Notes: a model not told the origin generated them from the sequence alone. A stretch of DNA of 64,000 bases from Cycloclasticus sp. (GCA_040743155.1 JBFLJU010000001.1:434001-498000), one strand, 5' to 3'; shown: positions 33,666-44,108, counted from the stretch's first letter. Program-made: numbers and translations.

Positions 33666-34697
33666 ATGAGTAATTTAAAATTAAGTGTTTTAGACCAATC
33701 ACCCGTCCATGATAACCAACCAGAATCTAGTGGGTTATTCTCAACAATTGAATTAGCAAAGGCCTGTGATGAAGCGGGTTATCACCGATATTGGGTAGCG
33801 GAACATCATGATACGCCGGGGTATGCGAGCCCTTGTCCAGAAATGATGGTGAGTAATGTAGCGCATGCCACCAAACGAATCCGCGTTGGTAGTGGTGGAG
33901 TCATGTTACCGCACTATAGTTCATTTAAAGTGGCTGAAACGTTTAAAATGCTGGAGGCTTTTCACCCAGGGCGTATTGATTTGGGTATAGGTCGGGCACC
34001 GGGTGGAAATCCTATATCGTCGAGTGCGATTTCAGCGCCAAGACAAACGATACCGTCAGAATACTACCCAAGTCAGACGCAAGATTTAATCAGCTATTTA
34101 AAAAATGATTTACCGTCGGATCACCCGTATAGCAGGACAACCATTGTACCTAGTGATGTAGGCGCAACCCCTGTTTGGATGCTAGGTTCTAGTGACGGCA
34201 GTGCAGAGATAGCAGGTGTCCTTGGGGCTGGTTTTGTTTTAGCGTTATTTATTGGCACGCATGATAGGCCACCTGAAATTATTCAACGCTATAAAGACGC
34301 TTTTAAGAGCGGAGGTAGCCTTGAAAAGCCGGAGGCGATTATTGCTGTTGCAGGTATCTGCGCTGACTCAAAAGAAGAAGCAGAATATATCGCTAGTAGT
34401 CATACATACTGGAAAGTTCAAGCTTTTCGGCATGGCGCGCGTGACGCACTCTTTACGCCAGAAGAGGTGATGGATAAAAAGAAGCAGTTATCGTTGTCTG
34501 ATCAAGCGTATTACGATGAAACTTTAGCAACAATGGTGACGGGGACACCGCAACAGTGTCAATCACGACTGGAGCAAATCGCTGAGTTGTATAAAGTGAA
34601 TGAATTAATGATTGTGAATGTGACTCATGCCTTTAAGCCGCGTGTAGAGTCGTATAAAATGTTGGCCCATCAATTTGGTTTACAAAATAACGTTTAG
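33666..34697 (+). CDS. LLM-class (luciferase-like) flavin-dependent oxidoreductase
   Basis: A 343-residue protein of the bacterial-luciferase superfamily, MsnO8/YhbW-like subgroup. Motifs are YRYWVAEHHDTPGYA-like sequence near residue 40 (YHRYWVAEHHDTP), RIRVGSGGVMLPHYSSFKVA near 72 and RIDLGIGRAPGGN near 98. Such proteins use reduced FMN and may be monooxygenases, but many are uncharacterised. It lies 9 bp before the meta-pathway hydrolase and is probably cotranscribed with it. No specific reaction can be assigned. Confidence 0.85.
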   Translation: MSNLKLSVLDQSPVHDNQPESSGLFSTIELAKACDEAGYHRYWVAEHHDTPGYASPCPEMMVSNVAHATKRIRVGSGGVMLPHYSSFKVAETFKMLEAFHPGRIDLGIGRAPGGNPISSSAISAPRQTIPSEYYPSQTQDLISYLKNDLPSDHPYSRTTIVPSDVGATPVWMLGSSDGSAEIAGVLGAGFVLALFIGTHDRPPEIIQRYKDAFKSGGSLEKPEAIIAVAGICADSKEEAEYIASSHTYWKVQAFRHGARDALFTPEEVMDKKKQLSLSDQAYYDETLATMVTGTPQQCQSRLEQIAELYKVNELMIVNVTHAFKPRVESYKMLAHQFGLQNNV

Positions 34698-34706
34698 GAG
34701 ATAGTC

Positions 34707-35537
34707 ATGAGTTCAAATCCAGAAATTGCAAACAGCATCCAAACAGGTGCCTTTAAAACCAACTACCATGACGTGGGCGAAGGCTCTCCTGTTTTTATGA
34801 TTCATGGCTCTGGCCCAGGCGTGACAGCGTGGGCAAACTGGCGTTTAGTTATTCCTGCATTGGCCGAAAATCATCGAGTAATCGCTCCAGATATGGCTGG
34901 CTTTGGTTTCACTGAACGGGTTGATGATTATGAATATTCAATGGAAAACTGGGTGCAGCACGCCATTGATTTAATGGATGCGCTTGAAATTGAAAAAGCT
35001 CATTTAGTGGGCAATTCCTTCGGTGGTGGCTTAGCAATCGCCTTAGCAATCAAACACCCTGAACGTGTTAATCGCCTTGTTCTAATGGGTGCCGCTGGTG
35101 TTGATTTTGAATTGACGCAAGGGCTTGATGAAGTGTGGGGTTATGAGCCTTCAGTCGCTAACATGCGTAAAATGATGGACTTATTTGCTTATGACCGTAG
35201 CTTGGTGAGCGATGAGCTAGCGGAACTTCGTTATAAGGCGAGTATCCAACCTGGCTTCCAAGAATCATTTAGTCAAATGTTTCCTGCTCCGCGTCAACGC
35301 TGGGTTGAAGCACTGGCGAGTGATCCTGAAGAGATCAAGAAGATTCAACACGAAACATTGATGGTTCACGGCCGTGAGGACCTAGTGGTACCACCAATTA
35401 CGTCAAAAACGTTGTTTGAATTAATTCCAAACTCGCAATTACATATGTTCGGTTGTTGTGGCCATTGGACGCAAATTGAACACAATGCCCGTTTTAATGA
35501 ATTGGTATTGGACTTTTTTGCAGAAGACAATCAATAG
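34707..35537 (+). CDS. dmpD: 2-hydroxymuconic semialdehyde hydrolase (alpha/beta hydrolase)
   Basis: A 276-residue meta-cleavage product hydrolase of the DmpD/XylF/TodF group. The oxyanion motif HGSGPGVTAWANWR is near residue 32, the nucleophile Ser in GNSFGGGLAIAL near 107, the Asp in HGREDLVVP near 225 and the His in CGHWTQIEH near 253. It hydrolyses the ring-cleavage product to 2-hydroxypentadienoate and formate or acetate, which is the route for 3-methylcatechol. In dmp and xyl operons this gene lies between dmpC and dmpE; here it is displaced about 9 kb downstream. Confidence 0.9.
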   Translation: MSSNPEIANSIQTGAFKTNYHDVGEGSPVFMIHGSGPGVTAWANWRLVIPALAENHRVIAPDMAGFGFTERVDDYEYSMENWVQHAIDLMDALEIEKAHLVGNSFGGGLAIALAIKHPERVNRLVLMGAAGVDFELTQGLDEVWGYEPSVANMRKMMDLFAYDRSLVSDELAELRYKASIQPGFQESFSQMFPAPRQRWVEALASDPEEIKKIQHETLMVHGREDLVVPPITSKTLFELIPNSQLHMFGCCGHWTQIEHNARFNELVLDFFAEDNQ

Positions 35538-35554
35538 CGTTAGGTAACGTACGG

Positions 35555-36520
35555 GTGAAGTTCGCAGTTATCGGTGCTGGGGGTATTGGTTGTTACTATG
35601 CAGCTAGGCTGATTCAGTCAGGTCACGATGTGACATTGGTTGCACGCGGAGCCCACCTACAAGCAATGCAAGCCCGCGGTTTAGAAATTAAACACGCGGA
35701 GCTTGTGTTTAAACAGTCGGTTAATGCGATGAGCCTTGATGGGTGGTTTAAGGAGACGGACCCAGATCAGCTGGACGTCATTATTGTTTGCTTGAAAGGT
35801 ATGCAAACAAAAGCTTTCTCGGAACAACTTGAGGCGTGGCTCAAACTGTTTCCTAAAGCTGACACGCCGTTTGTTTTATCTTTGCAAAACGGAGTTGATA
35901 ACGAACAGCAGTTAAACTCGATATTGCCTAAGGGTTCAGTTCTAGGCGGTATTGCCCGTCGAATTGGAGCGCATATTGTTCAACCAGGTGTTGTTGAGTC
36001 AATTGGCCCCGCGCAGGTTATTTTAGGTCTGTGGCCCAATGACCCAGCTAATGATGTTGCTATCAGTGAAAAAATTAAATTAATAGCGGACTGTTTTAAT
36101 GCGGCGAAAATTCCAACGGAGGTTTCTGCTGATATTAATAAGGAACTTTGGCGTAAATTAATCATTAATAACGGTGTCAACCCGTTGTGCGCACTGTTGG
36201 AAATGGAAACCGGTGAAGCTACGCCACGTGAAGATTTAAAGCCTTTGATAAGAGGTGCCATGAAGGAAGCCGTTTTAGCGGCTAAGGCCAATGGTGTCGA
36301 GTTAACGAGTGATGACCTTGAAGAAATGCTCGAACTCATTTCTACATTTGATTCAATAAAACCATCGATGTTGGTTGACCGTGAAAAACAGCGCCCCCTA
36401 GAAATTGAAGAGATTTGTGGTGTGGTGATTCGAGGTTGTGAAAAGATGGGCGAAGACGCACCTTATAATCGGACAATTTCCACGTTACTACGTATTGCCA
36501 TAGAAAACCCTCAGGCTTAA
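35555..36520 (+). CDS. panE: 2-dehydropantoate 2-reductase family protein
   Basis: A 321-residue ketopantoate reductase-fold protein with NADP-binding GAGGIGCYYAARL near residue 7, LSLQNGVDNEQQ near 109 and the active-site Lys region NKELWRKLIINNGVNPLCAL near 199. It starts at GTG, 17 bp after the hydrolase. The family includes true PanE but also paralogues recruited to catabolic operons for other 2-oxo or 2-hydroxy acids. Its place within a degradation operon makes such a recruited role possible. Confidence 0.8.
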   Translation: MKFAVIGAGGIGCYYAARLIQSGHDVTLVARGAHLQAMQARGLEIKHAELVFKQSVNAMSLDGWFKETDPDQLDVIIVCLKGMQTKAFSEQLEAWLKLFPKADTPFVLSLQNGVDNEQQLNSILPKGSVLGGIARRIGAHIVQPGVVESIGPAQVILGLWPNDPANDVAISEKIKLIADCFNAAKIPTEVSADINKELWRKLIINNGVNPLCALLEMETGEATPREDLKPLIRGAMKEAVLAAKANGVELTSDDLEEMLELISTFDSIKPSMLVDREKQRPLEIEEICGVVIRGCEKMGEDAPYNRTISTLLRIAIENPQA

Positions 36521-37822
36521 ATGTCCCTTTTTAAAAAGGCCGCCGGCCCTTTGTTATTGCTTAGTTTTGCATTAACGGTCTTTAGTGCCTTTATGCCGGC
36601 TGCACTTACCTGGGTTCAGGGTGGGGTTATGTGGCTAGCAGGCATTATTTTATTTTTTGATTTAGCGGCAAGGCAGAAAAAAATAATTTTAACGATTAGT
36701 TTGCTGGCTATAAGTAGCTGGGTTGTTGCGTGGCAAACAGGCGAAATTTCACATATTGTTAACGCACTATTGGCAAATCAATTAATGATTGTTATGTTGA
36801 TTGGTGTGCAGTTTTTACAATTGGTGGCGTTACCAGTGGATGAAAAAACTGAGCCATTACCCACGGGAAGAAAAGCATTTATTAGAACCTACCTAGGTGT
36901 GCATTTCTTTGGTTCAGTGATAAATATATCATCTGTTTTATTGGTGGCTGACCGTTTGGTAAAAGAAGCAAAGCTTTCCATGAACCAACAAAAACTGTTA
37001 ACGAGAGCCTTCACCTCGGGAGCACATTGGTCACCATTTTTTGCAGCTTTTGCAGCGGCATTAGTTTTTACCTCTGAGGCTTCGCTGCCTGTCGTATTTG
37101 GAGTGGGCCTGAGCATGGCTTCGCTAGCTTTTTTTATTACCTTATTTGAAGCGAATAAGAATAAAAGTGAAGCACTTAATAACTTTGTCGGCTACCCAAT
37201 GCACTTCGAAGCACTGTGGTTGCCAGTGGGTTTGGTGATTATTGTTAGTGCGGCACATTATATATTTCCGGCCATCAATATGTTGGTTTTGATAGCGTTG
37301 AGCTCTTTATTAATGAGCGTTGTTGTTTTGTTGATACGGCAAGGATTGGCTGAAGGTTGTAGTGACTTTACCGGTTACGCGCTGAATAAGCTGCCGCAGA
37401 TGAAAAATGAGTTGTTACTTTTTTTAATAGCCGGTGTGTTAGGTTCTGGTTTGGCAGCGGCGCTCGACGGCTTATCTATTGCCATTCCTTTTGACCATTT
37501 TGATGGTTTGGTTGCGTCAGCTATTTTGTTGTTTATGTTTTTGCTAGCAGTTTTAGGTGTTCACCCTGTCATCAGTATTGCCGTCATCGGTCACTGGATT
37601 GCCACGGTTGAGCCTAATCAGACTTTATTAGCGATCATGTTTTTAATGTCTTGGGCGATAGGTGTGTCAACCAGTCCGATATCGGGTATCAATCTTGCGT
37701 TGCATGGACGGTATGGCGTGTCTGGACAGCAGATTTTTAAATGGAATTTGTCTTACGCTTTAAAAATGTATTTGTTTGATTGTGTCGTTTTAATGATTGT
37801 TGCGCATTTACTGGGTGTTTAA
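36521..37822 (+). CDS. Polytopic membrane protein, unknown function
   Basis: A 433-residue protein with roughly ten to twelve hydrophobic helices and short loops. I do not recognise a family with confidence. It starts immediately after the panE-type gene (zero gap, TAA then ATG), so it is translationally linked to it. The stretch RAFTSGAHWSPFFAAFAAAL near 165 and a similar SWAIGVSTSPISGINLAL near 388 look like paired re-entrant or hinge segments of an ion-transporter-like fold. A transporter for an aromatic acid or another intermediate is conceivable but unproven. Confidence 0.7.
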   Translation: MSLFKKAAGPLLLLSFALTVFSAFMPAALTWVQGGVMWLAGIILFFDLAARQKKIILTISLLAISSWVVAWQTGEISHIVNALLANQLMIVMLIGVQFLQLVALPVDEKTEPLPTGRKAFIRTYLGVHFFGSVINISSVLLVADRLVKEAKLSMNQQKLLTRAFTSGAHWSPFFAAFAAALVFTSEASLPVVFGVGLSMASLAFFITLFEANKNKSEALNNFVGYPMHFEALWLPVGLVIIVSAAHYIFPAINMLVLIALSSLLMSVVVLLIRQGLAEGCSDFTGYALNKLPQMKNELLLFLIAGVLGSGLAAALDGLSIAIPFDHFDGLVASAILLFMFLLAVLGVHPVISIAVIGHWIATVEPNQTLLAIMFLMSWAIGVSTSPISGINLALHGRYGVSGQQIFKWNLSYALKMYLFDCVVLMIVAHLLGV

Positions 37823-37909
37823 GGTGCTCGCTCAAATGCTCAAGAACAAGTATCATATGACATTATAAATCCGGCGTATGCCCCACTTAAACTTTAAGGA
37901 AGCCTTGTT

Positions 37910-38434
37910 TTGACAGAGACTAGTAGACAGAATTCATATAATCGAGAAGAATTATTAAGTTGTGGTAGGGGTGAGTTATTTGGTCCTGGTAATGCGCAGC
38001 TCCCAATGCCAAATATGTTAATGATTGATAGAATTGTGTCGATTACTGAAAATGGCGGCGTAAGCGATAAAGGGCAAATCATTGCGGAATTAGATATTAC
38101 GCCAGATTTGTGGTTCTTCGATTGTCATTTTCCGGGTGATCCAGTTATGCCAGGTTGCTTGGGCTTAGATGCCATGTGGCAGTTGGTTGGTTTTTTTCTG
38201 GGTTGGAAAGGCGGTTTGGGCCGTGGTCGCGCACTAGGTGTGGGTGATTTGAAATTTACGGGTCAAGTACTGCCAACGGCAAAAAAAGTGACTTATAAGA
38301 TTGATTTGAAACGGGTTATTATGAGAAAACTTGTCATGGGCATTGCAGATGCTGTCATGGAAGTGGATGGAAAAGTGATTTATGAAGCCAAAGATTTACG
38401 TGTAGGGCTATTTACCTCGACAGAGAATTTTTAG
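37910..38434 (+). CDS. fabA: 3-hydroxyacyl-[ACP] dehydratase/isomerase FabA
   Basis: A 174-residue hot-dog-fold enzyme that introduces the cis double bond in unsaturated fatty-acid synthesis. The active-site His73 ([20 protein letters not shown]) and Asp87 have the same 14-residue spacing as in E. coli FabA. The start is a TTG with an AAGGAAG ribosome binding site. fabB follows 13 bp later, the usual gammaproteobacterial pair. Confidence 0.94.
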   Translation: MTETSRQNSYNREELLSCGRGELFGPGNAQLPMPNMLMIDRIVSITENGGVSDKGQIIAELDITPDLWFFDCHFPGDPVMPGCLGLDAMWQLVGFFLGWKGGLGRGRALGVGDLKFTGQVLPTAKKVTYKIDLKRVIMRKLVMGIADAVMEVDGKVIYEAKDLRVGLFTSTENF

Positions 38435-38447
38435 AGAAGGATTTGAT

Positions 38448-39665
38448 ATGAGACGTGTAGTTATTACGGGTATGGGAATTGTTTCATCACTGGGTAGTGA
38501 TGCGGATGCAGTGGCTGAATCGCTTAAAGCGGGGAAATCGGGCATCAGTTTTGTTGAAGCATACAAAGAAAAAGGTTTTCGCAGTCATGTTGCTGGTGTT
38601 CCAGATATTAATTTAGACGAGCTGATTGATCGCAAAGCCCGCCGTTTTATGGGCGATGCTGCGGCCTATGCTTATGTGTCTATGCAACAAGCGATTGATG
38701 ACGCAGGGTTAACAGAAGACGAAGTGTCTAACCCTAAAACAGGCCTTATTATGGGTTCTGGTGGTGCATCCACAAAGAACGTTGATGATGCGTTAAACAT
38801 TCTTGAGAACAAAGGTATTCGCCGTGTTGGCCCTTATATGGTGCCTAGAACAATGAGCAGCACGGTATCTGCTGGGCTTGCAACGCCGTATAAAATTAAA
38901 GGCGTTAACTACTCAATTACCTCGGCCTGTGCGACCAGTTCGCATTGCATTGGTAATGCAATGGAGCTTATTCAGTTGGGTAAGCAAGATCGCGTTTTTG
39001 CAGGCGGTGGAGAAGAAGAACATTGGTCATTAACGATGATGTTTGATGCGATGGGCGCATTATCTAAAAAGCGTAACGACACGCCTGAACAAGCCTCTCG
39101 TGCATACGATGCAGACCGAGATGGTTTTGTTATTGCTGGCGGCGGCGGTGCGGTTGTCGTTGAAGCCTTAGATGTTGCCTTGGCGCGTGGTGCGAAAATT
39201 TATGCTGAACTGGTGGGCTATGGCGCAACATCTGATGGCTATGACATGGTTGCACCATCAGGCGAAGGTGCAACGCGTTGCATGCAAATGGCGATGGAAA
39301 ATGTAGATACGCCAATTGATTACATTAATGCACATGGCACCAGTACACCTGTGGGTGATATGGCGGAACTAAAAGCGGTGAAAGCGGTATTTGGTGATGA
39401 TACGCCCCCGATTGGATCAACTAAGTCATTATCTGGCCACTCTTTAGGGGCGGCGGGTGTTCAAGAGGCTATATATTGCATGTTAATGATGAAAGATAAT
39501 TTCATTACAGCATCAGCGAATATTGATAACCTAGATGAAGCGGCTGAAGGTGTAAACATCGTTCAAGAAAAACAAACTAACGTGACATTGAATACAGTTA
39601 TGTCAAACAGCTTTGGTTTTGGTGGGACAAATGCAACGTTGGTAATGAAACGCTACGAAGCATAG
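38448..39665 (+). CDS. fabB: 3-oxoacyl-[ACP] synthase I FabB
   Basis: A 405-residue condensing enzyme. The catalytic Cys161 lies in [10 protein letters not shown], and the two catalytic histidines are in [11 protein letters not shown] near 298 and SGHSLGAAG near 333. It elongates the cis-unsaturated acyl-ACP made by FabA. A strong terminator follows. Confidence 0.95.
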   Translation: MRRVVITGMGIVSSLGSDADAVAESLKAGKSGISFVEAYKEKGFRSHVAGVPDINLDELIDRKARRFMGDAAAYAYVSMQQAIDDAGLTEDEVSNPKTGLIMGSGGASTKNVDDALNILENKGIRRVGPYMVPRTMSSTVSAGLATPYKIKGVNYSITSACATSSHCIGNAMELIQLGKQDRVFAGGGEEEHWSLTMMFDAMGALSKKRNDTPEQASRAYDADRDGFVIAGGGGAVVVEALDVALARGAKIYAELVGYGATSDGYDMVAPSGEGATRCMQMAMENVDTPIDYINAHGTSTPVGDMAELKAVKAVFGDDTPPIGSTKSLSGHSLGAAGVQEAIYCMLMMKDNFITASANIDNLDEAAEGVNIVQEKQTNVTLNTVMSNSFGFGGTNATLVMKRYEA

Positions 39666-39687
39666 GGATTTAAAAACGAGCAAGTAT

Positions 39688-39717
39688 AAAAAAGCCGGTC
39701 ATATGACCGGCTTTTTT
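39688..39717. terminator. Bidirectional terminator between fabB and the FKBP gene
   Basis: AAAAAAGCCGGTC and GACCGGCTTTTTT arms around ATAT. It serves fabB and the convergent FKBP gene. Confidence 0.88.
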
Positions 39718-39735
39718 ACGAAAGGAGTTTTGATA

Positions 39736-40338
39736 CTATTTGATGGCTAATAGCTCCATTTCAAAAATCAATGTTTCATTCGGTCCAATTGCGCCGCCTG
39801 CACCGTGTTCACCATAGGCTAAGTTGGAAGGAATGAATACTTTCCACTTAGTGCCAACTTCCATTAGTTGTAAGGCTTCTTGCCAGCCTTGAATGACGCC
39901 ATTAACAGGGAAAGTAGCTGGTTCGCCTCGTTTGATTGAGCTATCGAATACAGTGCCATTAATTAAAGTGCCTTCATAATGCACGTCAACAGTATCGGTT
40001 GCTTGTGGTTTTTCGCCGCTGCCTTGGTTGATGACGATATATTGCATACCACTTTCTAGAACCTGCACGCCTTCATTGGCTAGGTTATCTTCTAGAAACG
40101 TAATTCCTTTGTCGGCATTGCCACCTTTTACTTCACTGGCTTTTTCTTGCATTTCTTTTTGGAACGCTTCGATAACGGCCTGCATTTCGGCAGGGTTTAA
40201 AAGACTAGGGTCGCCATTTAAACTGTGTGTTAGGCCTAAAACAAGTGACTCAGTCTCGACGTCTAGCTTGTCTTGTTGAATGCCGTTGCCAATTTGTTGG
40301 CCCATGGTGTAGCTAAGCTTTTGCTTTTCTGTTTCCAA
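39736..40338 (-). CDS. fklB: FKBP-type peptidyl-prolyl cis-trans isomerase (FklB-like)
   Basis: A 200-residue protein with the N-terminal helical dimerisation domain of FklB/Mip proteins (YTMGQQIGNGIQ near residue 10) and a C-terminal FKBP domain from about 100. Recognisable stretches are VDVHYEGTLINGTVFDSS near 125 and FPVNGVIQGWQEALQLM near 151, very close to E. coli FklB. No signal peptide is seen, so it is probably cytoplasmic. Confidence 0.9.
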   Translation of the reverse strand: METEKQKLSYTMGQQIGNGIQQDKLDVETESLVLGLTHSLNGDPSLLNPAEMQAVIEAFQKEMQEKASEVKGGNADKGITFLEDNLANEGVQVLESGMQYIVINQGSGEKPQATDTVDVHYEGTLINGTVFDSSIKRGEPATFPVNGVIQGWQEALQLMEVGTKWKVFIPSNLAYGEHGAGGAIGPNETLIFEMELLAIK

Positions 40339-40458
40339 AATACTGTCCTATAAATGAGGTTAAAACGCATATTTTACAATAAGCCGGCACAAAAAGGCCA
40401 TAGCATAAGGAATGCTATTAGTAATGACTGGGCGTAATAATGACTCGGAGGATGAAAA

Positions 40459-40698
40459 CTAAGCTCTAACGTCAATTATACTGCCGATAACATCACCGGC
40501 GGTTTGTGCGACGCTAGCTGACATTTGAACTTGCTGTTTGGCTTGTTGTAATGCTAAAAGATCCTGAGTTGTTTCTTTGTCTGATTTCTCACCACTGAGC
40601 TGCTCGCTGCTAGCCAATTTTTGGCTAGCGTTGTTTGCTTGGTTTAGGCCGTTGTTAATACCTAATAAAGCGCTTTGACTGATGGACCCAACGTTCAT
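40459..40698 (-). CDS. Small conserved protein with flagellar-rod-like C-terminus
   Basis: A 79-residue protein (MNVGSISQSALLGINNGL at the start). Its tail, LLALQQAKQQVQMSASVAQT followed by AGDVIGSIIDVRA, resembles the C-terminal helix of flagellar rod and hook proteins (LVNLIVAQRAYEANAKVIQT type). No flagellar genes are near. It is a known type of short orphan protein in gammaproteobacteria; its function is not established. Confidence 0.6.
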   Translation of the reverse strand: MNVGSISQSALLGINNGLNQANNASQKLASSEQLSGEKSDKETTQDLLALQQAKQQVQMSASVAQTAGDVIGSIIDVRA

Positions 40699-40794
40699 AG
40701 TGATGTTGTCTGGTTAATCATGCGTCAATTATAGTTAACAAGCAGGGGTGCTTAATGTGACTTACTTCACATTTTGAGCGCTAGAATTCATTAT

Positions 40795-43062
40795 TTACTC
40801 CGATAAGTTGTGTTCAACGGAGCATAAAGCCGTCATATTTAAAATTCGCCTGACAGAGGCCAAAGGTTTCAAAACGTGAACGGGCTTTTCTATTCCAAGT
40901 AAAATGGGTCCAATAGTGACGCCATCACTCAAGATGCGGAGCATATTAAATGAGATATTGGCGGCATCTAAATTAGGGAAAATGAACAAGTTGGCTTCAC
41001 CGCTCATTTTTGAGTCGCTAATGACTTCTTTTCTTAGGTTTTCAATCAAAGCTGCGTCAGCTTGAATTTCACCTTCTACTTCAAGTTGAGGGTGGTTTTT
41101 ATGAAGAATGCCAACAGCATCTGCCATTTTGTTTGCGCCTTCATCTTTTGCACTGCCAAAGTTTGAATGCGACAGTAACGCCGCTTTAGGTGTAATCCCA
41201 AAACGTTTAACGTAGTCGGCGGATTGTAAGGTCATAGCGACGAGGTCGTCGGTACTTGGGTTGCTATTTACCATGGTGTCACAGAAGAAGAACACGCCTT
41301 TTTGTAGCGAGATAGCATTAAGCGCAGCGACTTTTTCGACGCCCGCTTTCTTATCTAAGATATCGGTGATGTGACCAAGGTGTCGGTGATAGTTTCCGAC
41401 CATGCCGCAAATCATAGCGTCTGCCTTACCCAGTTTAACGAGCAACGATGCTAAGACGGTTGTTTTGGTACGTACGTAGTTTTGAGCTAAGGTTAATGAG
41501 ACACCTTTGCGACCTTTTGCTTGGTGATATTCTTGTACACACTCACGAAAATAAGGGTTGCTGTCTGGTTCGATGACTTCAATGTCATCAAGCATAGACT
41601 GGTTGAGGCCAAGTCGTTCTATGCGTTCGAGAATAACGTTTTTACGCCCGACAAGAATCGGTTTTGCTAATTGTGAATTCACAACTTCCTCCACCGCACG
41701 AAGGACTCGTTCATTTTCACCTTCCGCGTAAACTACGCGTTTTGGGGTGAGCTTGGCTTGCTCAAAGATGGGCTTCATAACCATGCCGGAGCGATAAACG
41801 AAGCGTTCGAGAGAAGCTCTATATTGGTCGAAATCTTCAATAGGCTTGGTGGCAATGCCACTGTCCATGGCCGCTTTTGCTACAGCCATTGGGATTTCTA
41901 TAATCAGATTTGGATCAAAAGGGCGAGGTATTAAGTACTCTGGGCCAAAAACAGGTGTTTTTCCAACATAGCTATCACTGTCGTCGTTTACGGTTTTCTG
42001 CGCCAGTTGAGATAGTGCGCGGATACAAGCAAGTTTCATTTCTTCATTGATGGTTGTTGCGCCAACATCAAGGGCGCCCCTAAAGATATAGGGAAAACAC
42101 AAAACATTATTAACTTGGTTTGGGTAATCTGATCGCCCCGTTGCAATAATGGCGTCATCCCTTACTGCTTTAATTTCCTCAGGTAGGATTTCTGGCGTAG
42201 GGTTAGCAAGAGCAAAAATAATGGGTGATGCAGCCATGTTTTTAACCATGTCTTGGGTCATCATGCCTGCGCGAGAAACGCCTAAAAATATATCTGCACC
42301 AACGATGGCTTCAGCGAGAGTTCGTATGTCGGTTTTAGCTGCGTATCGTTGTTTACGTTCATCCATGCCTTCAGTTCTACCGGCATGAATAATACCTTTG
42401 CTATCGCTGACAAGGATATTTTCTCGCTTTAATCCCATTTCTAACAGCATATCCAAGCATGCAATGCCCGCCGCGCCAGCGCCAGAGGCCACTAATCGAA
42501 CGTCTGCAATGTCTTTTTTGGCGACTTTTAGTCCGTTTAGAATGGCTGCTGCAGTGATAATAGCGGTGCCGTGTTGGTCGTCGTGAAAAACAGGGATGTC
42601 GATTCTTTCACGAAGCTTCTTTTCTATAAAAAAGCACTCGGGTGCTTTGATGTCTTCTAGGTTAATGCCGCCGAATGTTGGTGCTAAGCTAGCGACAATA
42701 TCGACAAATTTATCAGGGTCTTTCTCGTCAATTTCAATATCAAAAACATCCACACCACCAAATTTTTTGAATAGGACGCCTTTACCTTCCATCACGGGTT
42801 TTGAAGCGAGCGGACCGATATCACCTAAGCCCAATACAGCAGTACCGTTAGTAATAACGGCTACTAGATTACTACGTGCGGTGTAAAGTGAAGCAGTAGA
42901 TGGGTCTTTTGCTATTTCTAAACAAGGTTCTGCAACGCCTGGGCTGTATGCTAAAGCAAGGTCGGTTTGGTTACTCAGTGCTTTAGTGGGTGTGACCTCT
43001 ATCTTCCCGGGTTTTGGGTGCTGGTGATAATACAGGGCATTCTTTATAGGCTTATCAGACAT
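40795..43062 (-). CDS. maeB: NADP-dependent malic enzyme with phosphotransacetylase-like domain
   Basis: A 755-residue two-domain protein. Residues 1-420 form the malic enzyme ([17 protein letters not shown] near 34, dinucleotide site [16 protein letters not shown] near 190), which turns malate into pyruvate, CO2 and NADPH. Residues 430-755 form a PTA-like domain ([17 protein letters not shown] near 448), which in MaeB is regulatory rather than catalytic. Length matches E. coli MaeB (759). It stands alone, divergent from the ABC exporter genes. Confidence 0.94.
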   Translation of the reverse strand: MSDKPIKNALYYHQHPKPGKIEVTPTKALSNQTDLALAYSPGVAEPCLEIAKDPSTASLYTARSNLVAVITNGTAVLGLGDIGPLASKPVMEGKGVLFKKFGGVDVFDIEIDEKDPDKFVDIVASLAPTFGGINLEDIKAPECFFIEKKLRERIDIPVFHDDQHGTAIITAAAILNGLKVAKKDIADVRLVASGAGAAGIACLDMLLEMGLKRENILVSDSKGIIHAGRTEGMDERKQRYAAKTDIRTLAEAIVGADIFLGVSRAGMMTQDMVKNMAASPIIFALANPTPEILPEEIKAVRDDAIIATGRSDYPNQVNNVLCFPYIFRGALDVGATTINEEMKLACIRALSQLAQKTVNDDSDSYVGKTPVFGPEYLIPRPFDPNLIIEIPMAVAKAAMDSGIATKPIEDFDQYRASLERFVYRSGMVMKPIFEQAKLTPKRVVYAEGENERVLRAVEEVVNSQLAKPILVGRKNVILERIERLGLNQSMLDDIEVIEPDSNPYFRECVQEYHQAKGRKGVSLTLAQNYVRTKTTVLASLLVKLGKADAMICGMVGNYHRHLGHITDILDKKAGVEKVAALNAISLQKGVFFFCDTMVNSNPSTDDLVAMTLQSADYVKRFGITPKAALLSHSNFGSAKDEGANKMADAVGILHKNHPQLEVEGEIQADAALIENLRKEVISDSKMSGEANLFIFPNLDAANISFNMLRILSDGVTIGPILLGIEKPVHVLKPLASVRRILNMTALCSVEHNLSE

Positions 43063-43181
43063 AATTATTCTTATTAATAGTTTGGTGAAGGTTAAAAGTT
43101 CGGCACATTATACGTTAAACTACGCGGTCAATTATGCTGACATGGCTTCCAAGCTAAACTTTTTATTAACCACCATTAAAT

Positions 43182-44108
43182 ATGAATGCACTTGAAATAA
43201 AACAGTTAAACAAACGATATAGCAATGGATTTCATGCGGTTAAAGGTATTGACCTTGAAGTAAAGCAAGGAGATTTTTTTGCCTTATTAGGTGCGAACGG
43301 GGCTGGCAAGTCAACAACTATTGGAATCGTTGCTTCGTTAGTCAATAAAACATCTGGTTCGGTTAAAGTCTATGGTCACGATTTAGATACAGACCCAGAA
43401 GCGGTTAAGCGATGCATTGGCTTGGTGCCGCAAGAGTTTAATTTTAACCAGTTTGAAAACGTATTTGATATTGTGGTGTCGCAGGCAGGTTACTACGGAA
43501 TTCCGCGAAAAAAAGCACTGGAAAGAGCTGAAATTTGTTTAAAACAACTTGAGCTTTGGGATAAGCGTAATGAAGCGTCCAGGGAATTATCTGGCGGCAT
43601 GAAAAGGCGCTTGATGATCGCTCGCGCCCTAGTTCATGAGCCGAAATTGTTAATATTAGATGAGCCAACAGCGGGTGTGGATATTGAAATAAGGCGGTCA
43701 ATGTGGCAGTTTTTTAAGCAAATAAATGCCGCTGGAACAACCATTATTTTAACAACGCATTATTTAGAAGAAGCAGAAAGCTTGTGTAGGCACATCGCGA
43801 TCATTAATAAGGGTGAAGTTATTGAAAACATGGATATGAAGGGCTTGCTTGAAAAAGCACACGAAGAGATTTTTGTGTTGAGCCTAGAGTGCCCTGTTGA
43901 AAAGACCCCATTGATAACAGGTAGCAGTATTGAAGTAATCGATGAAACAACTTGGCAAGTGAGTGTGCGTAAGGAAGCAGGTATACATGCTTTATTTGAT
44001 GAGCTGAGTCGTTTAAAAATTAAAGTGACGGGTATCCGCAATGAGTCCAATAGGTTGGAACAGCTGTTTGTTAAGTTGCTGTCAGAAATTGAGGTGGCGG
44101 ATGTTTAG
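43182..44108 (+). CDS. ABC-2 type exporter, ATP-binding subunit (YadG-like)
   Basis: A 308-residue ATPase with Walker A GANGAGKST near residue 38, signature LSGGMKRRL near 137 and Walker B LLILDEPTAG near 156, followed by the switch His in LTTHYLEEAE. The extra C-terminal region after 225 fits YadG/CcmA-type subunits. It overlaps its permease gene by 8 bp. Substrate unknown. Confidence 0.92.
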   Translation: MNALEIKQLNKRYSNGFHAVKGIDLEVKQGDFFALLGANGAGKSTTIGIVASLVNKTSGSVKVYGHDLDTDPEAVKRCIGLVPQEFNFNQFENVFDIVVSQAGYYGIPRKKALERAEICLKQLELWDKRNEASRELSGGMKRRLMIARALVHEPKLLILDEPTAGVDIEIRRSMWQFFKQINAAGTTIILTTHYLEEAESLCRHIAIINKGEVIENMDMKGLLEKAHEEIFVLSLECPVEKTPLITGSSIEVIDETTWQVSVRKEAGIHALFDELSRLKIKVTGIRNESNRLEQLFVKLLSEIEVADV

